Of a DNA stretch of 44,013 nt, positions 25,823-34,156 are shown piece after piece. The translations under genes and the position numbers were made by a program. The stretch spans positions 1 to 44,013 of the forward strand of contig NZ_QVTC01000076.1 in assembly GCF_003429085.1 (NCBI RefSeq). The letters run 5' to 3'. The notes beneath the pieces were generated by a model that saw only the letters and a program-made list of their open reading frames with translations, made no database searches and was not told the origin of the DNA. Each line of letters begins with the position of its first letter. Positions within the stretch are counted from its first letter, which is position 1. Origin of the DNA: Bacillus sp. V59.32b (lineage in GTDB: Bacteria > Bacillota > Bacilli > Bacillales > DSM-1321).

Positions 25823-26293
25823 TTATGCTTTAAGTCGTTGGCGGGCTGAATTCAAGGAAGGTGTAATCGGTTTGTGTCCAGCTGCCTTGGCAAGCCCGAA
25901 TGCTGGCATATTTCCATAGATGGATTCATACTGGCCCTTAGGAACGACATAGGTTTCGTGATAAATTCCTACCGCATCGCTATTTCCCACTTTTTTATTG
26001 AAATTTTCCCATGCGGTTAAATGTTTTTGGCCTTTCGCATAGGCAAGCAGATCTTCAGCGGAACGCCAATATTGAACCATCAGTGTTGAGCGTAATCCCC
26101 AAAAGGTTTCCATTGATAAACATCCAAGCTCTTTATTCATATAAAGCTCGCGTATCATTGAAGGTATCGCTTTAAATACCGGCCCCCATTTATGGACGGC
26201 CCACCACTTATTAACCCGCATCCCAATTATGAATATCACAATTTCGCTCTCGTTTGCAGAAGTAAAACGTCCCGGGAAAATTTTTTTACCCAT
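25823..26293 (-). CDS. DUF4188 monooxygenase-like protein
   Basis: 156 residues. The family pattern is clear: FPGRFTSANESEIVIFIIGM, RVNKWWAVHKWGPVF, LMVQYWRSAEDLLAYA, AWENFNKKVGNSDAVGIYHE. These proteins have a ferredoxin-like dimeric alpha/beta-barrel fold and are annotated as monooxygenase-related, but no substrate is known. AAGGAGGTTATTCAG precedes the ATG. It lies 15 bp downstream of a PadR gene in the same direction, so PadR probably controls both. Confidence 0.85.
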   Translation of the reverse strand: MGKKIFPGRFTSANESEIVIFIIGMRVNKWWAVHKWGPVFKAIPSMIRELYMNKELGCLSMETFWGLRSTLMVQYWRSAEDLLAYAKGQKHLTAWENFNKKVGNSDAVGIYHETYVVPKGQYESIYGNMPAFGLAKAAGHKPITPSLNSARQRLKA

Positions 26294-26308
26294 CTGAATA
26301 ACCTCCTT

Positions 26309-26854
26309 TTATTCTTGAATTTTTTTCTTTGTCTCCTCACACCAATCGATAGCGGCCTGCGTCATTTTTTTGCCATAATCCAATGTGGTGAGCCAAAATT
26401 TTGCATCTGCTTGCTCCATTAGGTTTTCTGTAATCATGTTTGAGATGTTTTCAAAGGTGATAAATCGTTGTTGAAGTTTTTCCAGGTATGTGTCGATGTG
26501 ATGGATGGTTATATGGCTGCTCTGATGACGGCTGAAAAATAGCTTCAGCAATAATTCGTTTTTTTCGGTGGGAATATCATTTATGGGTGTTTGAAGCCAA
26601 GATTGTAGGGAGAGTTCTCCTTTTTCTGTGATATGGTATTCCTTTTTATCGGGTTTCCCATCTTGAGTGGAATTAACTACAGTCGCCAGACCTTCCTCAA
26701 CTAAATGCTTGAGGGTCGGATAAATTTGCCCGTAGCTAACTTTCCAGAAATGATTCAAACTCCCATCAATCATCTGTTTTATGGAATACCCGGTATGACA
26801 TCCTATGGTGAGCAAGCCGAGTACCGCATACTTTGTATGGTTCTCTTTTGTCAT
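26309..26854 (-). CDS. PadR-family transcriptional regulator
   Basis: 181 residues from ATG 26854, chosen over an upstream in-frame ATG because AAGGAGGTGATTTC ends just before it. N-terminal winged helix (KYAVLGLLTIGCHTGYSIKQ, FWKVSYGQIYPTLKHLVEEG, residues 5-75) and a C-terminal helical Vir_act_alpha_C domain ending in WCEETKKKIQE. PadR proteins usually repress a neighbouring detoxification or transport gene and release DNA on binding phenolics or drugs. The co-directional DUF4188 gene is the obvious target here. A palindrome overlaps its leader (26882-26900). Confidence 0.9.
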   Translation of the reverse strand: MTKENHTKYAVLGLLTIGCHTGYSIKQMIDGSLNHFWKVSYGQIYPTLKHLVEEGLATVVNSTQDGKPDKKEYHITEKGELSLQSWLQTPINDIPTEKNELLLKLFFSRHQSSHITIHHIDTYLEKLQQRFITFENISNMITENLMEQADAKFWLTTLDYGKKMTQAAIDWCEETKKKIQE

Positions 26855-26881
26855 GAAATCACCTCCTTGTATCTTTTTGAT

Positions 26882-26900
26882 ATATATCAATTAGATATAT
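26882..26900. promoter_or_regulatory. Operator-like palindrome before padR gene
   Basis: ATATATC-AATTA-GATATAT, perfect 7-bp arms, about 28 nt upstream of the start codon. Likely autoregulatory PadR operator; AT-rich, so chance symmetry is possible. Confidence 0.45.
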
Positions 26901-26950
26901 GATACCAAATAAAGAAATAATTAGAAAGTATCATTTTCAGGAACATGAAA

Positions 26951-26975
26951 AAAAGCCCAAATATGATGGGCTTTT
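26951..26975 (-). terminator. Terminator of the SDR gene
   Basis: AAAAGCCCA / TGGGCTTTT stem with a 7-nt loop. On the minus strand the stem is followed by a run of T. Confidence 0.8.
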
Positions 26976-26995
26976 CAAAGTATTTTATAATGGGA

Positions 26996-27694
26996 TTAAC
27001 CGCCGGACAATTGAAAATCCTCTAACTGAATCACCCTCCTTTCCTTAAGTGAATCAGTATGGGCCAATTCTACCAGATAGGGTGCTACATTGGCAGGATC
27101 ATCACCAATGGTCGCCAGATTAGTTTTCATTACCCCGGGATTAAATACATTTACAAGGATACCGTTTTTAGTTTCCTCGTCTTGAACAGAATAGGTCAGT
27201 GCTTCTACCGCTGCTTTACTTGCTGCGTATGCGCCAAAACCTGCAGCGCCTTCCCTGACCAAACCTGAAGTAATATTGATAATATGTCCTGATTTTTGAT
27301 TTCTCATAATCGGCAGACTTTCTCTCATCATTAAAAATACACTCGTGGCATTATTGTTGATTTGGTAATCCCACGAATCGAGGGGACTATCGACTACATG
27401 GTACTGGTGGAAAACGGCTGCGTTATTGATCAAGATATCAATCTTTTGGAATCTGTCTACCGCTGTTTTTATCAGCATTTTCACATCATGCTCAGACGAT
27501 ACATCCGCGCGGACAGGAAAGACATCCACTTCAAATTGGTTAGCGATGGAATCCTTCACTTGTTCAAGCTTGCCATAACCGCGCCCGCAAATGATTAAAT
27601 TTGTTCCTGCCTTCGCAAAAGCAAGAGCTGTTTCTTTTCCCAAGCCGCTGCCCGCACCAGATATCAGTACCACTTTACCTTTCAAACAGCTCAT
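26996..27694 (-). CDS. Short-chain dehydrogenase/reductase
   Basis: 232 residues, classical SDR. Cofactor motif ISGAGSGLGKE (TGxxxGxG type) near residue 14, NNAAV at about residue 90, catalytic Ser in INITSG and the YAASK Tyr-x3-Lys motif. The residue after the second strand (ICGRGYGKLEQV, an Arg) suggests NADP(H) preference. Substrate unknown. ATG 27694 chosen with AGGAGG six bases upstream; an in-frame TTG directly before it is an alternative. Stands alone between terminators, with a strong palindrome in its promoter region, so it is probably inducible. Confidence 0.9.
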   Translation of the reverse strand: MSCLKGKVVLISGAGSGLGKETALAFAKAGTNLIICGRGYGKLEQVKDSIANQFEVDVFPVRADVSSEHDVKMLIKTAVDRFQKIDILINNAAVFHQYHVVDSPLDSWDYQINNNATSVFLMMRESLPIMRNQKSGHIINITSGLVREGAAGFGAYAASKAAVEALTYSVQDEETKNGILVNVFNPGVMKTNLATIGDDPANVAPYLVELAHTDSLKERRVIQLEDFQLSGG

Positions 27695-27720
27695 CAATGT
27701 CCTCCTCTTCTTTAATATTA

Positions 27721-27741
27721 TTAGTTATATGTGATAACTAA
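27721..27741. promoter_or_regulatory. Perfect palindrome in the SDR promoter region
   Basis: TTAGTTAT and ATAACTAA, perfect 8-bp arms around a 5-nt spacer (ATGTG), 26 nt upstream of the SDR start. Size and symmetry fit a dimeric repressor of HxlR, MarR or TetR type. No such regulator is adjacent. Confidence 0.55.
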
Positions 27742-27978
27742 TGTACAATATAGTAATTTTAAAGTCAATATATTCTGAAAATTATAAAAACAATTGCTGT
27801 ATATCTATTAAATGTTAGAAAATTTTAATTTCTCCTAGACTTTTAGAAGTATTTACTGTATAAATTAGGTAAATGGTTTTAATGATAAAGAACTAATTAA
27901 AAGAGATGACTCCACATTTTTTTTGGATTCATCCCTTTTGTATGTGAGAAGCGATCTTGGTTTGTTGGAGGTGAAGAA

Positions 27979-28515
27979 GTGTATTATCTCGTATTATTTG
28001 AAGCATTTCTGATCGTATTGCTACTAATATTATATTTACGCAGTGAAAAGAAATTAAAGAATTTGAACTTATACCATACTACAAACAACTATCCGAAAAA
28101 AGGAAGCAATGAAACTTCAATAGAGTATTCCATCCAAAAAAGAGCACATAGGGTATTAGTCCCGTACATAGAATGTACCGTTAAAATTGTTGACTTTGGC
28201 AATGAAAAGTTTGAATCTTTACGAAACAAGCGGTTTATTGGCCAAGTGGAAAACATAAGTGTTACGGGGGTGAAGTTTGTCTCAACGTATGAGCTGCCTG
28301 TAAAATATGAAATTATTGGAGAAATATATTTTACATTGGGAGAAAAAGAATTTAATCTCATGGGCAAGATTGTAAGAAGAGAGGACCACCTAAACGGGGA
28401 GCTAAGATACGGATTTGAATTTTTTGAATTAAAAAGGGAAATGATTGCAGATTTAAGCATCATTTTAAATAATATCGAAGCGGGAAGAAGAAAACAGTTT
28501 GAAGAGATTTTTTAG
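27979..28515 (+). CDS. Membrane-anchored PilZ-domain protein
   Basis: 178 residues, GTG start at 27979 with GGAGGTGAAGAA before it. One N-terminal membrane helix (2-20), then a PilZ-like domain: basic motif QKRAHRVLVPYIECTV (about residue 53), then the NISVTGVKF motif ([DN]xSxxG) and a C-terminal strand pair GKIVRRED...LRYGFEFFEL. The first motif is KxxxR or RxxR rather than the ideal RxxxR, so c-di-GMP binding is likely but not certain. Could link c-di-GMP from the upstream cyclase (21831) to motility or the chemoreceptor downstream. Confidence 0.75.
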   Translation: MYYLVLFEAFLIVLLLILYLRSEKKLKNLNLYHTTNNYPKKGSNETSIEYSIQKRAHRVLVPYIECTVKIVDFGNEKFESLRNKRFIGQVENISVTGVKFVSTYELPVKYEIIGEIYFTLGEKEFNLMGKIVRREDHLNGELRYGFEFFELKREMIADLSIILNNIEAGRRKQFEEIF

Positions 28516-28543
28516 TTTTATATCTATTATTGTTTGAAAAACC

Positions 28544-28579
28544 AAGCAAGATGCCTTGAGCAGCTTTGCTTGTTTTTTT
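28544..28579 (+). terminator. Terminator of the PilZ gene
   Basis: AAGCAA / TTGCTT stem with an internal TGC/GCA pairing, followed by a seven-T run. Confidence 0.65.
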
Positions 28580-28699
28580 AGTGGCAATAATGACGATATT
28601 TTTATACCCCCTTGTAATAATCTGAAAATTTGTTATATTGAAATTAGGCATTATTTACTATGAAAATAGTCCTAATTTAAAGCGTCGGGGGATTGCGTT

Positions 28700-30457
28700 A
28701 TGAATCTAAAAGTGAAAAATATCGTAACTACGCTCAAAACAAAGCTCATTTTTTTATGTTTAATTTTGTTAGCGCTTCCATCTCTGGTAATCGGGATTAC
28801 CGGCTATCAATCCAGTAAAGCAAATCTAGACCAACTTGGCGAAACAAACTTAACTAATAATGTGAATATGGCTATTAAATTAATTGAAAATCTTAATCAA
28901 GAAGTTGAAAAAGGAGCCCTTTCCTTAGAGGAAGCTCAAGAGAGAGCTAAGGTTGCACTCATTGGTGAAAAAGGGTCTGACGGTAAAAGAGAGATTGATA
29001 AAAGCATTAACATGGGCGAATACGGTTACTTTTTTGTGATGGATGAGAAGGGAGAACTACTGGCTCATCCAAACACAGAAGGTAATAATCTATTTGACTC
29101 TGTAGATCCCAATGGAGTAAATGTGGGGGAAGAAATTGTTGACGCTGCATTTAAAGGCGATGGATATGCCTATTATCAATGGCCGTTGCCTAATGACCCG
29201 GAAAGCATCAAGCCTAAAGTAACATTTGCAAAAAAAGAAGAGAATTGGGGATGGGTGGTCTCTGCGGGGACATATATGATGGATTTTAATAGCGGCGCTA
29301 ATTCCATTTTATATGTCTTATTAATTACATTAGGTATTTCATTGCTCGCTGGCTCGGTGATCGCATGGTTCTTTTCGGGACGCATCGCAAATCCAATAAG
29401 GAAAATAGCCGAAGAGATGACCCTTGTGGCTGCGGGAGATTTAACGATAGAGAAAGTGAAAGTGAAAAGTAATGACGAGGTTGGATCGTTGGCGGACAGC
29501 TTTAACAAGATGGTAGAAAATCTAAAAGAATTAATCATGAATGTTGTTGAAACTTCCGAACAAGTAGCAGCTTCCTCTGAACAGCTGAGTGCGAACGCAG
29601 ATGAAACATCTAAAGCAACAGAGCAAATTGCAGGATCGATGCAGGACGTGGCAGCAGGTGCTGAAGAACAAACGAACCGAGTTGAACAATCAACACAATT
29701 TACTAAAGAAATCTCGAATGATGTGATAGAAATTTCAGATCAGGTGGAACGTGTAACGGAAGCCACAAATTTCTCTTTGGAGCAATCCGAGAAAGGGAAA
29801 GAAATCGTAAAACAAGCGATTACACAAATGGGTATAATTAATAGTAATACTGCTGAAACAGGAAGTGCCATTCAACTATTACATGAGAAGTCATCTGAAA
29901 TTGAAAAAATAGTATCGCTGATTAAGGGCATTGCGGAACAAACGAACTTACTAGCTCTAAACGCGGCAATTGAGGCTGCCAGAGCTGGGGAGCATGGCAA
30001 AGGTTTTGCCGTTGTAGCTGATGAAGTCCGCAAATTGGCAGAACAATCCAGTGAATCGACACAGCAAATCAATGGATTGATAAAAGACATCCAGGAGAGT
30101 ATCAACAAGGCGGTAGAGTCGACGAAAAATGGTGAAAATGCCGTGAAGACAGGAACAGAATTAGTCAATACCGCTGGGAGCTCTTTCGGGGAGATTGGGA
30201 CTGCCGTTGTTCAAGTCGTAGACCGACTGAAAGACGTAACAAGCTCTATGAATCAAATTAACGAGGGAACTAGTAACTTAGTGGAAACAATGGTTGGTGT
30301 GAATGAGATAACAGCCAAGACAAGCGGATATACGCATGAGGTTGCCTCTGCCACGGAAGAGCAAACCGCATCCATTGAAGAAGTAAGTGCTGCGACAGTC
30401 ACGTTGGCTCAAACCGCACAAGAACTGCAAAGCCTTGCAAGGCAATTTAAGATCTAG
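28700..30457 (+). CDS. Methyl-accepting chemotaxis protein with Cache domain
   Basis: 585 residues. TM1 (about 15-35); extracellular single-Cache-type domain (about 45-195) including [20 protein letters not shown] and the [11 protein letters not shown] strand; TM2 (about 205-225); HAMP (about 226-280, [20 protein letters not shown]); and a long cytoplasmic coiled coil with the invariant hairpin tip [20 protein letters not shown] and [20 protein letters not shown]. It signals to CheA/CheW. Single-Cache receptors of this kind often sense small carboxylic acids, but the ligand cannot be read here. The start has a GGGGG-rich site ten bases upstream. No chemotaxis operon nearby. Confidence 0.93.
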   Translation: MNLKVKNIVTTLKTKLIFLCLILLALPSLVIGITGYQSSKANLDQLGETNLTNNVNMAIKLIENLNQEVEKGALSLEEAQERAKVALIGEKGSDGKREIDKSINMGEYGYFFVMDEKGELLAHPNTEGNNLFDSVDPNGVNVGEEIVDAAFKGDGYAYYQWPLPNDPESIKPKVTFAKKEENWGWVVSAGTYMMDFNSGANSILYVLLITLGISLLAGSVIAWFFSGRIANPIRKIAEEMTLVAAGDLTIEKVKVKSNDEVGSLADSFNKMVENLKELIMNVVETSEQVAASSEQLSANADETSKATEQIAGSMQDVAAGAEEQTNRVEQSTQFTKEISNDVIEISDQVERVTEATNFSLEQSEKGKEIVKQAITQMGIINSNTAETGSAIQLLHEKSSEIEKIVSLIKGIAEQTNLLALNAAIEAARAGEHGKGFAVVADEVRKLAEQSSESTQQINGLIKDIQESINKAVESTKNGENAVKTGTELVNTAGSSFGEIGTAVVQVVDRLKDVTSSMNQINEGTSNLVETMVGVNEITAKTSGYTHEVASATEEQTASIEEVSAATVTLAQTAQELQSLARQFKI

Positions 30458-30473
30458 TAAAGGGAGAAAAATG

Positions 30474-30509
30474 GACAAAGGACACATCGGTTAAGATGTG
30501 TCCTTTGTC
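30474..30509 (+). terminator. Strong hairpin after the chemoreceptor gene
   Basis: Perfect 15-bp stem GACAAAGGACACATC / GATGTGTCCTTTGTC with a 6-nt loop. No clear T tract on the plus strand. It lies between two convergent genes and may serve both. Confidence 0.6.
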
Positions 30510-30531
30510 ATGCATACTATGAAGAGAGTGC

Positions 30532-32162
30532 TTATTTCACAAGCTTCAATGCACTTTCAGAAATATAGAAGTCTTTTCCGTTATACACATTGATTGTGTT
30601 TACCGTTTTTTGTTGATTTGAACTTTGGATCATGATGTTTTTATTTGCCGGGAATTGTACTTTTTGTTTTCCTTTTTCGGCAATCAGAACTACGTTATTT
30701 GGGTCTGTCACATCAATGCGGGTTGTGTAGCCTTTTTTCTCTAATGCGTCTTGGCCATTCATATAAAGTTTTTCTGTTAATTGATTTAAATCAAAGCCCA
30801 TGAATTGTGCCATCTTTTTGGCAATGTCCGTGTTTTCAAGCAGCCCGATGGGTCTGGAAGGTCCGTAAGAATATAGGAATACGTCTTCACCTGTGTGTCC
30901 TCCCGTTGTAAAGCCGATGTTTGCACGGTTCGCGAGCATTTTTACCATGTCTGAAGCAAGGTTTTTAGAAGAATGTAAGGTTGCTTCTTCTTCAGACGTT
31001 AAGTTATCCAGACCATATAATGCTGCTACTTCTTTAAGGTTCGATTTGTCTGATTTGAGTTGGCTTAATGCACCTTCAACCGTCATTTTTGCTTTCTTTA
31101 ATGGATCGATATACGCTGACACAGGGGTTTCCGGATAGGTAGCATTCGTATTTTGGTTACCCATTGTAATTCCGCTATTCCCGTGGTCACTTACGGCGAT
31201 GACCATTGTATTTCCATCCTTTTTCGCGAAATCAACAGCCTTCTCAACAGCCGCGTCAAATGCTAATACATCACTAATCATTCCAACCGAATCGTTTGCG
31301 TGTGCTGCCCAGTCAACTTTGCTTCCTTCCACGAACAAGAAGAAACCGTCTTTATCTTTATTCAGTGTGCTGATTGCCTTACCTGTCATGTCTGCTAAAG
31401 TAGGCTCGCTAGGTTTGGTTGTTTCGCGGTCAAAATCGTAAGCAAGTGCGCTTGGGGCAAAACTTCCCCAAATCTTGTCCGATTTTGAATTTAATAGATC
31501 GCTGCGATTTTCAACGATGTCGTATTTGTTCTTTTGCAGAACTTTCATGAGGTCTTCGCCATCTTTTCTTGCATTTTTTGTTGTTCCGGGAGAAAGGGAT
31601 TCCTTTCCTCCGCCTAACACTACATCGATATTTTGATAGACTTGCTGTTCAGCAATGTCGCCATAATTGCTTCTATGTGTCACATGAGAAGAAAAGCCGG
31701 CTGGTGTCGCATGCTGGATTTCGGATGTTGAAATGATACCCGTCGCTTTCCCTTGTTGGCACCTTCCAATACGTTTGCAACCGGTTTATGAGCATCTTTT
31801 GCGGAAACAGGCTTAACCCCCGGTGAATTGACTACTGCAGGTAGGACACCAACGAATTTATCGTTTGATTTATTCCCCGTAGCCAGTGCTGTTGCCGCTG
31901 GTGCTGAGTCAGTGATGGCCGATTCTGCAGAATGCGTTCTAACGCCGCCTGCGACCATTTCATTGATAGCGAGATTTTCGCCTTTATACCATCTTGAAAG
32001 GGTCGTGGCACCGGCACTTGTCCCATCCATGACCATCATGATTACGTTAGTCGGTTCTTTTTTTCTATCCTTTGCTTGAACATCTTCCTTATTGGCAGCT
32101 AACCCCATTGATGAAATAGCAACTGCCCCAGCCAAAGTAAACCCTGCTACTTTTTTGCTCAT
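30532..32162 (-). pseudogene. Alkaline phosphatase, split by a one-base deletion
   Basis: Two overlapping minus-strand frames together make one alkaline phosphatase of about 543 residues. The N-terminal part from ATG 32162 has a signal peptide (KKVAGFTLAGAVAISSMGLA), the first metal ligand in NVIMMVMDGTS and the nucleophile Ser in ITDSAPAATALATG. At ANKGK the frame breaks: adding one A in the AAA run (complement of about 31747-31749) restores ATGIISTSEIQHATPAGFSS and joins the rest, which contains FVEGSKVDWAAHAND, VSDHGN and FTTGGHTGEDV with the remaining zinc/magnesium ligands. All catalytic residues survive, so the lesion is recent or a read error. Family enzymes are secreted and scavenge phosphate. 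Confidence 0.85.
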
Positions 32163-32368
32163 TTTGTTCAATCCTTTTCCCTCCAAGAAAATTAGAATTT
32201 TCTAACAACAAATTAATAAAGGAGGAATGTTAAGTTACTATTTTACTTACGTTAAAAATATATGTAATTTTATTTCAATTTATGAAATGTAATAAAGTTA
32301 CATATATCTTCACCCATTATTTTCTTGAAGAAGGAGTATAGTTAAAGTATGAAGAAAGGGTGATGATG

Positions 32369-32677
32369 ATGGAAATTATGATAAAACCACCCGCAGCAGC
32401 GGAATTGAAAAAATATGACTTTAAGGAAAATGAAGGTGTCAGAATAGAAGCGATATATGTTGGCAGCTGTTCTTTATATGCCGAACATCATCTTAAAATC
32501 GATAAAAAGCAAACCGATGGTGATTTGTTTGTCATTGAGGATATTCCCATTTTAGTTTCGAAAGAAAGCCAAAAACATCTGTATCACAATATATCTTTAG
32601 ATTTCAATCCTTCTCTTGGATTTAAACTTTCATCTGACGAAGAAGTCTATCGTTATAATCTTAAACTGGCAAGATAG
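32369..32677 (+). CDS. HesB/IscA-like (A-type Fe-S fold) small protein
   Basis: 102 residues from ATG 32369. Four possible starts in a row (GTG 32360, ATG 32363, 32366, 32369); the last gives normal spacing to AGAAAGGG. Sequence features (MIKPPAAAELKKYDF, EGVRIEAIYVGSCSLYAEHH, FVIEDIPILVSKESQKHLYH, SLDFNPSLGFKLSSDEEVYR) match the YqkB/YneR branch of the Fe-S_biosyn fold. The three conserved cysteines of true IscA/SufA are missing (one Cys, in GSCS), so it probably does not carry an Fe-S cluster in the standard way. Role unknown. An RNA candidate starts at its 3' end. Confidence 0.75.
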   Translation: MEIMIKPPAAAELKKYDFKENEGVRIEAIYVGSCSLYAEHHLKIDKKQTDGDLFVIEDIPILVSKESQKHLYHNISLDFNPSLGFKLSSDEEVYRYNLKLAR

Positions 32678-32878
32678 AAGATACAACCAGAGGTCTTTAG
32701 GCAAGTGGAAACCTTGCCAATAAAGTAGGTAGCGCTATGGGTTCGGCATGGCGGGCAGAAGGCGATCATTCTATCCTTATACGCGACCATAACCATGTGA
32801 TGATAGTAGCCCGGTTATGCGAATCCTGTAACCAATAGGGCTGGCGGCAATGCTCCAAAGGAGAATGTCGCCGTTTTT
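32666..32878 (+). ncRNA. Structured non-coding RNA candidate (class not identified)
   Basis: About 200 bases with no open frame, unusually GC-rich for an intergenic region here, ending in an intrinsic terminator. Helices readable by eye: GGCAAG/CTTGCC (32700-32705 with 32713-32718), GGGTTCG/CGAATCC (32739-32745 with 32820-32826, one wobble), GGGC/GCCC (32753-32756 with 32809-32812) and CATAACC/GGTTATG (32788-32794 with 32813-32819), mostly nested. A TATAAT at 32654-32659, inside the preceding gene, could start it. Either a free small RNA (raiA-type or another class) or a riboswitch in front of the aldo/keto reductase gene, ending in a premature terminator. Confidence 0.6.
32843..32878 (+). 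terminator. Terminator of the structured RNA
   Basis: GGCGGCAATGCTCC / GGAGAATGTCGCC around AAA, then G and TTTTT. Confidence 0.85.
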
Positions 32879-32974
32879 CTGGTTTCTATCTTCCAGAGTA
32901 GGGAAACCTTATTTAATGAAGGAACGTATCCAAAGATGTTAGGGAGCGATTACAGTGGAAAGGAATGGATGCGG

Positions 32975-33874
32975 ATGAGTTTACCGGATCAAAACAAAGT
33001 AGCCGAAATCAAAGATCGTCTTGAAAAGCGCAGAGTGACTTTGTCTGACGGAACATCACTTCCATGCTTAGGGCAAGGGACGTGGTACATGGGAGAGGAC
33101 CCTCAAGCGAAAAGCAAGGAAATCAAAGCCTTGCAACTTGGAATCGAATTGGGCATGAAACTGATTGACACGGCTGAAATGTATGGAAATGGCGGTTCTG
33201 AACGACTAGTAGGCGAAGCGATAAAAGGGATGAGAGGGGATGTCTTTCTAGTATCGAAAGTGTATCCGCACAATTCAGGATTACAGAAGATTTCAACAGC
33301 GTGCGAAAACAGTTTAAATCGGTTAGGAACTGACCATTTAGATTTATACCTTCTGCACTGGAGAGGGAATATTCCGTTAGAGGAAACGATTGCCGGAATG
33401 GAACAACTGAAGAAAGAAGGTAAGATCTTAAGGTGGGGAGTTTCTAATTTTGACACCGATGATATGGAAGAGTTATGGAACACCCCGGGCGGGCAAAAAT
33501 GTGTGACGAACCAGGTGTTATACCATCTTGGTTCCAGAGGGATTGATTTTGATCTGCTCCCCTGGGAAAAAGAACACGATATCCCGATTATGGCGTATAG
33601 TCCCCTTGCTCAAGGCGGTTCTTTAAGAAACCGTTTATTGAGCGATCCGGTCATGGTCGACCTTGCAGGAAAGCATAATGTGGAACCGCTGCAAATCGCT
33701 CTTGCCTGGACGATACGGACGAATCAAGTAATAGCCATACCTAAAGCGGTCCAGGAACAACATGTTTTGGAGAATGCCGAAGCGGCGACAATTGAATTAA
33801 CCGATAAAGAACTAAACCGGATTGATGACATTTTTCCTAAACCTCGTCAGAAGATGCCTTTGGATATTAAATGA
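32975..33874 (+). CDS. Aldo/keto reductase
   Basis: 299 residues from ATG 32975 (GGAAAGGA ten bases upstream; ATG 32969 and 32936 are in frame too). TIM-barrel AKR with the catalytic tetrad in place: Asp and Tyr in LIDTAEMYGNGGSE, Lys in FLVSKVYPHN, His in LYLLHWRG. NADPH-binding end: AIPKAVQEQHVLENAEAA. Closest in layout to the YeaE-type group of small bacterial AKRs, which reduce methylglyoxal and other aldehydes; the substrate here is unknown. Preceded by the structured RNA and its terminator, which could control it. Terminator follows. Confidence 0.9.
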   Translation: MSLPDQNKVAEIKDRLEKRRVTLSDGTSLPCLGQGTWYMGEDPQAKSKEIKALQLGIELGMKLIDTAEMYGNGGSERLVGEAIKGMRGDVFLVSKVYPHNSGLQKISTACENSLNRLGTDHLDLYLLHWRGNIPLEETIAGMEQLKKEGKILRWGVSNFDTDDMEELWNTPGGQKCVTNQVLYHLGSRGIDFDLLPWEKEHDIPIMAYSPLAQGGSLRNRLLSDPVMVDLAGKHNVEPLQIALAWTIRTNQVIAIPKAVQEQHVLENAEAATIELTDKELNRIDDIFPKPRQKMPLDIK

Positions 33875-33882
33875 ATATTTGT

Positions 33883-33915
33883 CCCCTCGGATGTTCCCGC
33901 TGAGGGGTTATTTAT
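33883..33915 (+). terminator. Terminator of the aldo/keto reductase gene
   Basis: CCCCTC / GAGGGG stem with a 13-nt loop, then TTATTTATTTG. Confidence 0.65.
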
Positions 33916-34044
33916 TTGTCCATCAAGCATCATAAGAATTATCGGGCTTATTATCAAACGTTCATGATAAAAAACATTATGGTGATCAAAAAGAAGGTAA
34001 AAGTGTAAGTTTTAAAGTGAATCAAAAATAGACGGAAAAAGATA

Positions 34045-34085
34045 AAGAAGAACCGGTCGTGATGCGCACGGTCGGTTCTTCTTTT
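34045..34085 (+). terminator. Strong stand-alone terminator hairpin
   Basis: AAGAAGAACCG / CGGTTCTTCTT with an inner CGTG/CACG pairing, then TTTT. It ends no visible gene: the 130 bases before it hold only a short open stretch ending EGKSVSFKVNQK, perhaps a relic. Confidence 0.7.
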
Positions 34086-34156
34086 GTTAGGCGTTGTAAT
34101 TAGTAGAGTATGACTATATCATTTGGGTATAATATATTTATTTACACAAAGGATGA

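Noticed and set aside
32190-32330. PhoP boxes upstream of the alkaline phosphatase
   Set aside because: Several TTACA/TTAACA-like hexamers occur on the coding strand, but not as a regular 11-bp-spaced tandem, in very AT-rich DNA.
33930-34030. Short open stretch ending EGKSVSFKVNQK before a strong terminator
   Set aside because: Resembles the end of a small cold-shock-like protein, but no start codon with ribosome site and no complete domain; too short to call.
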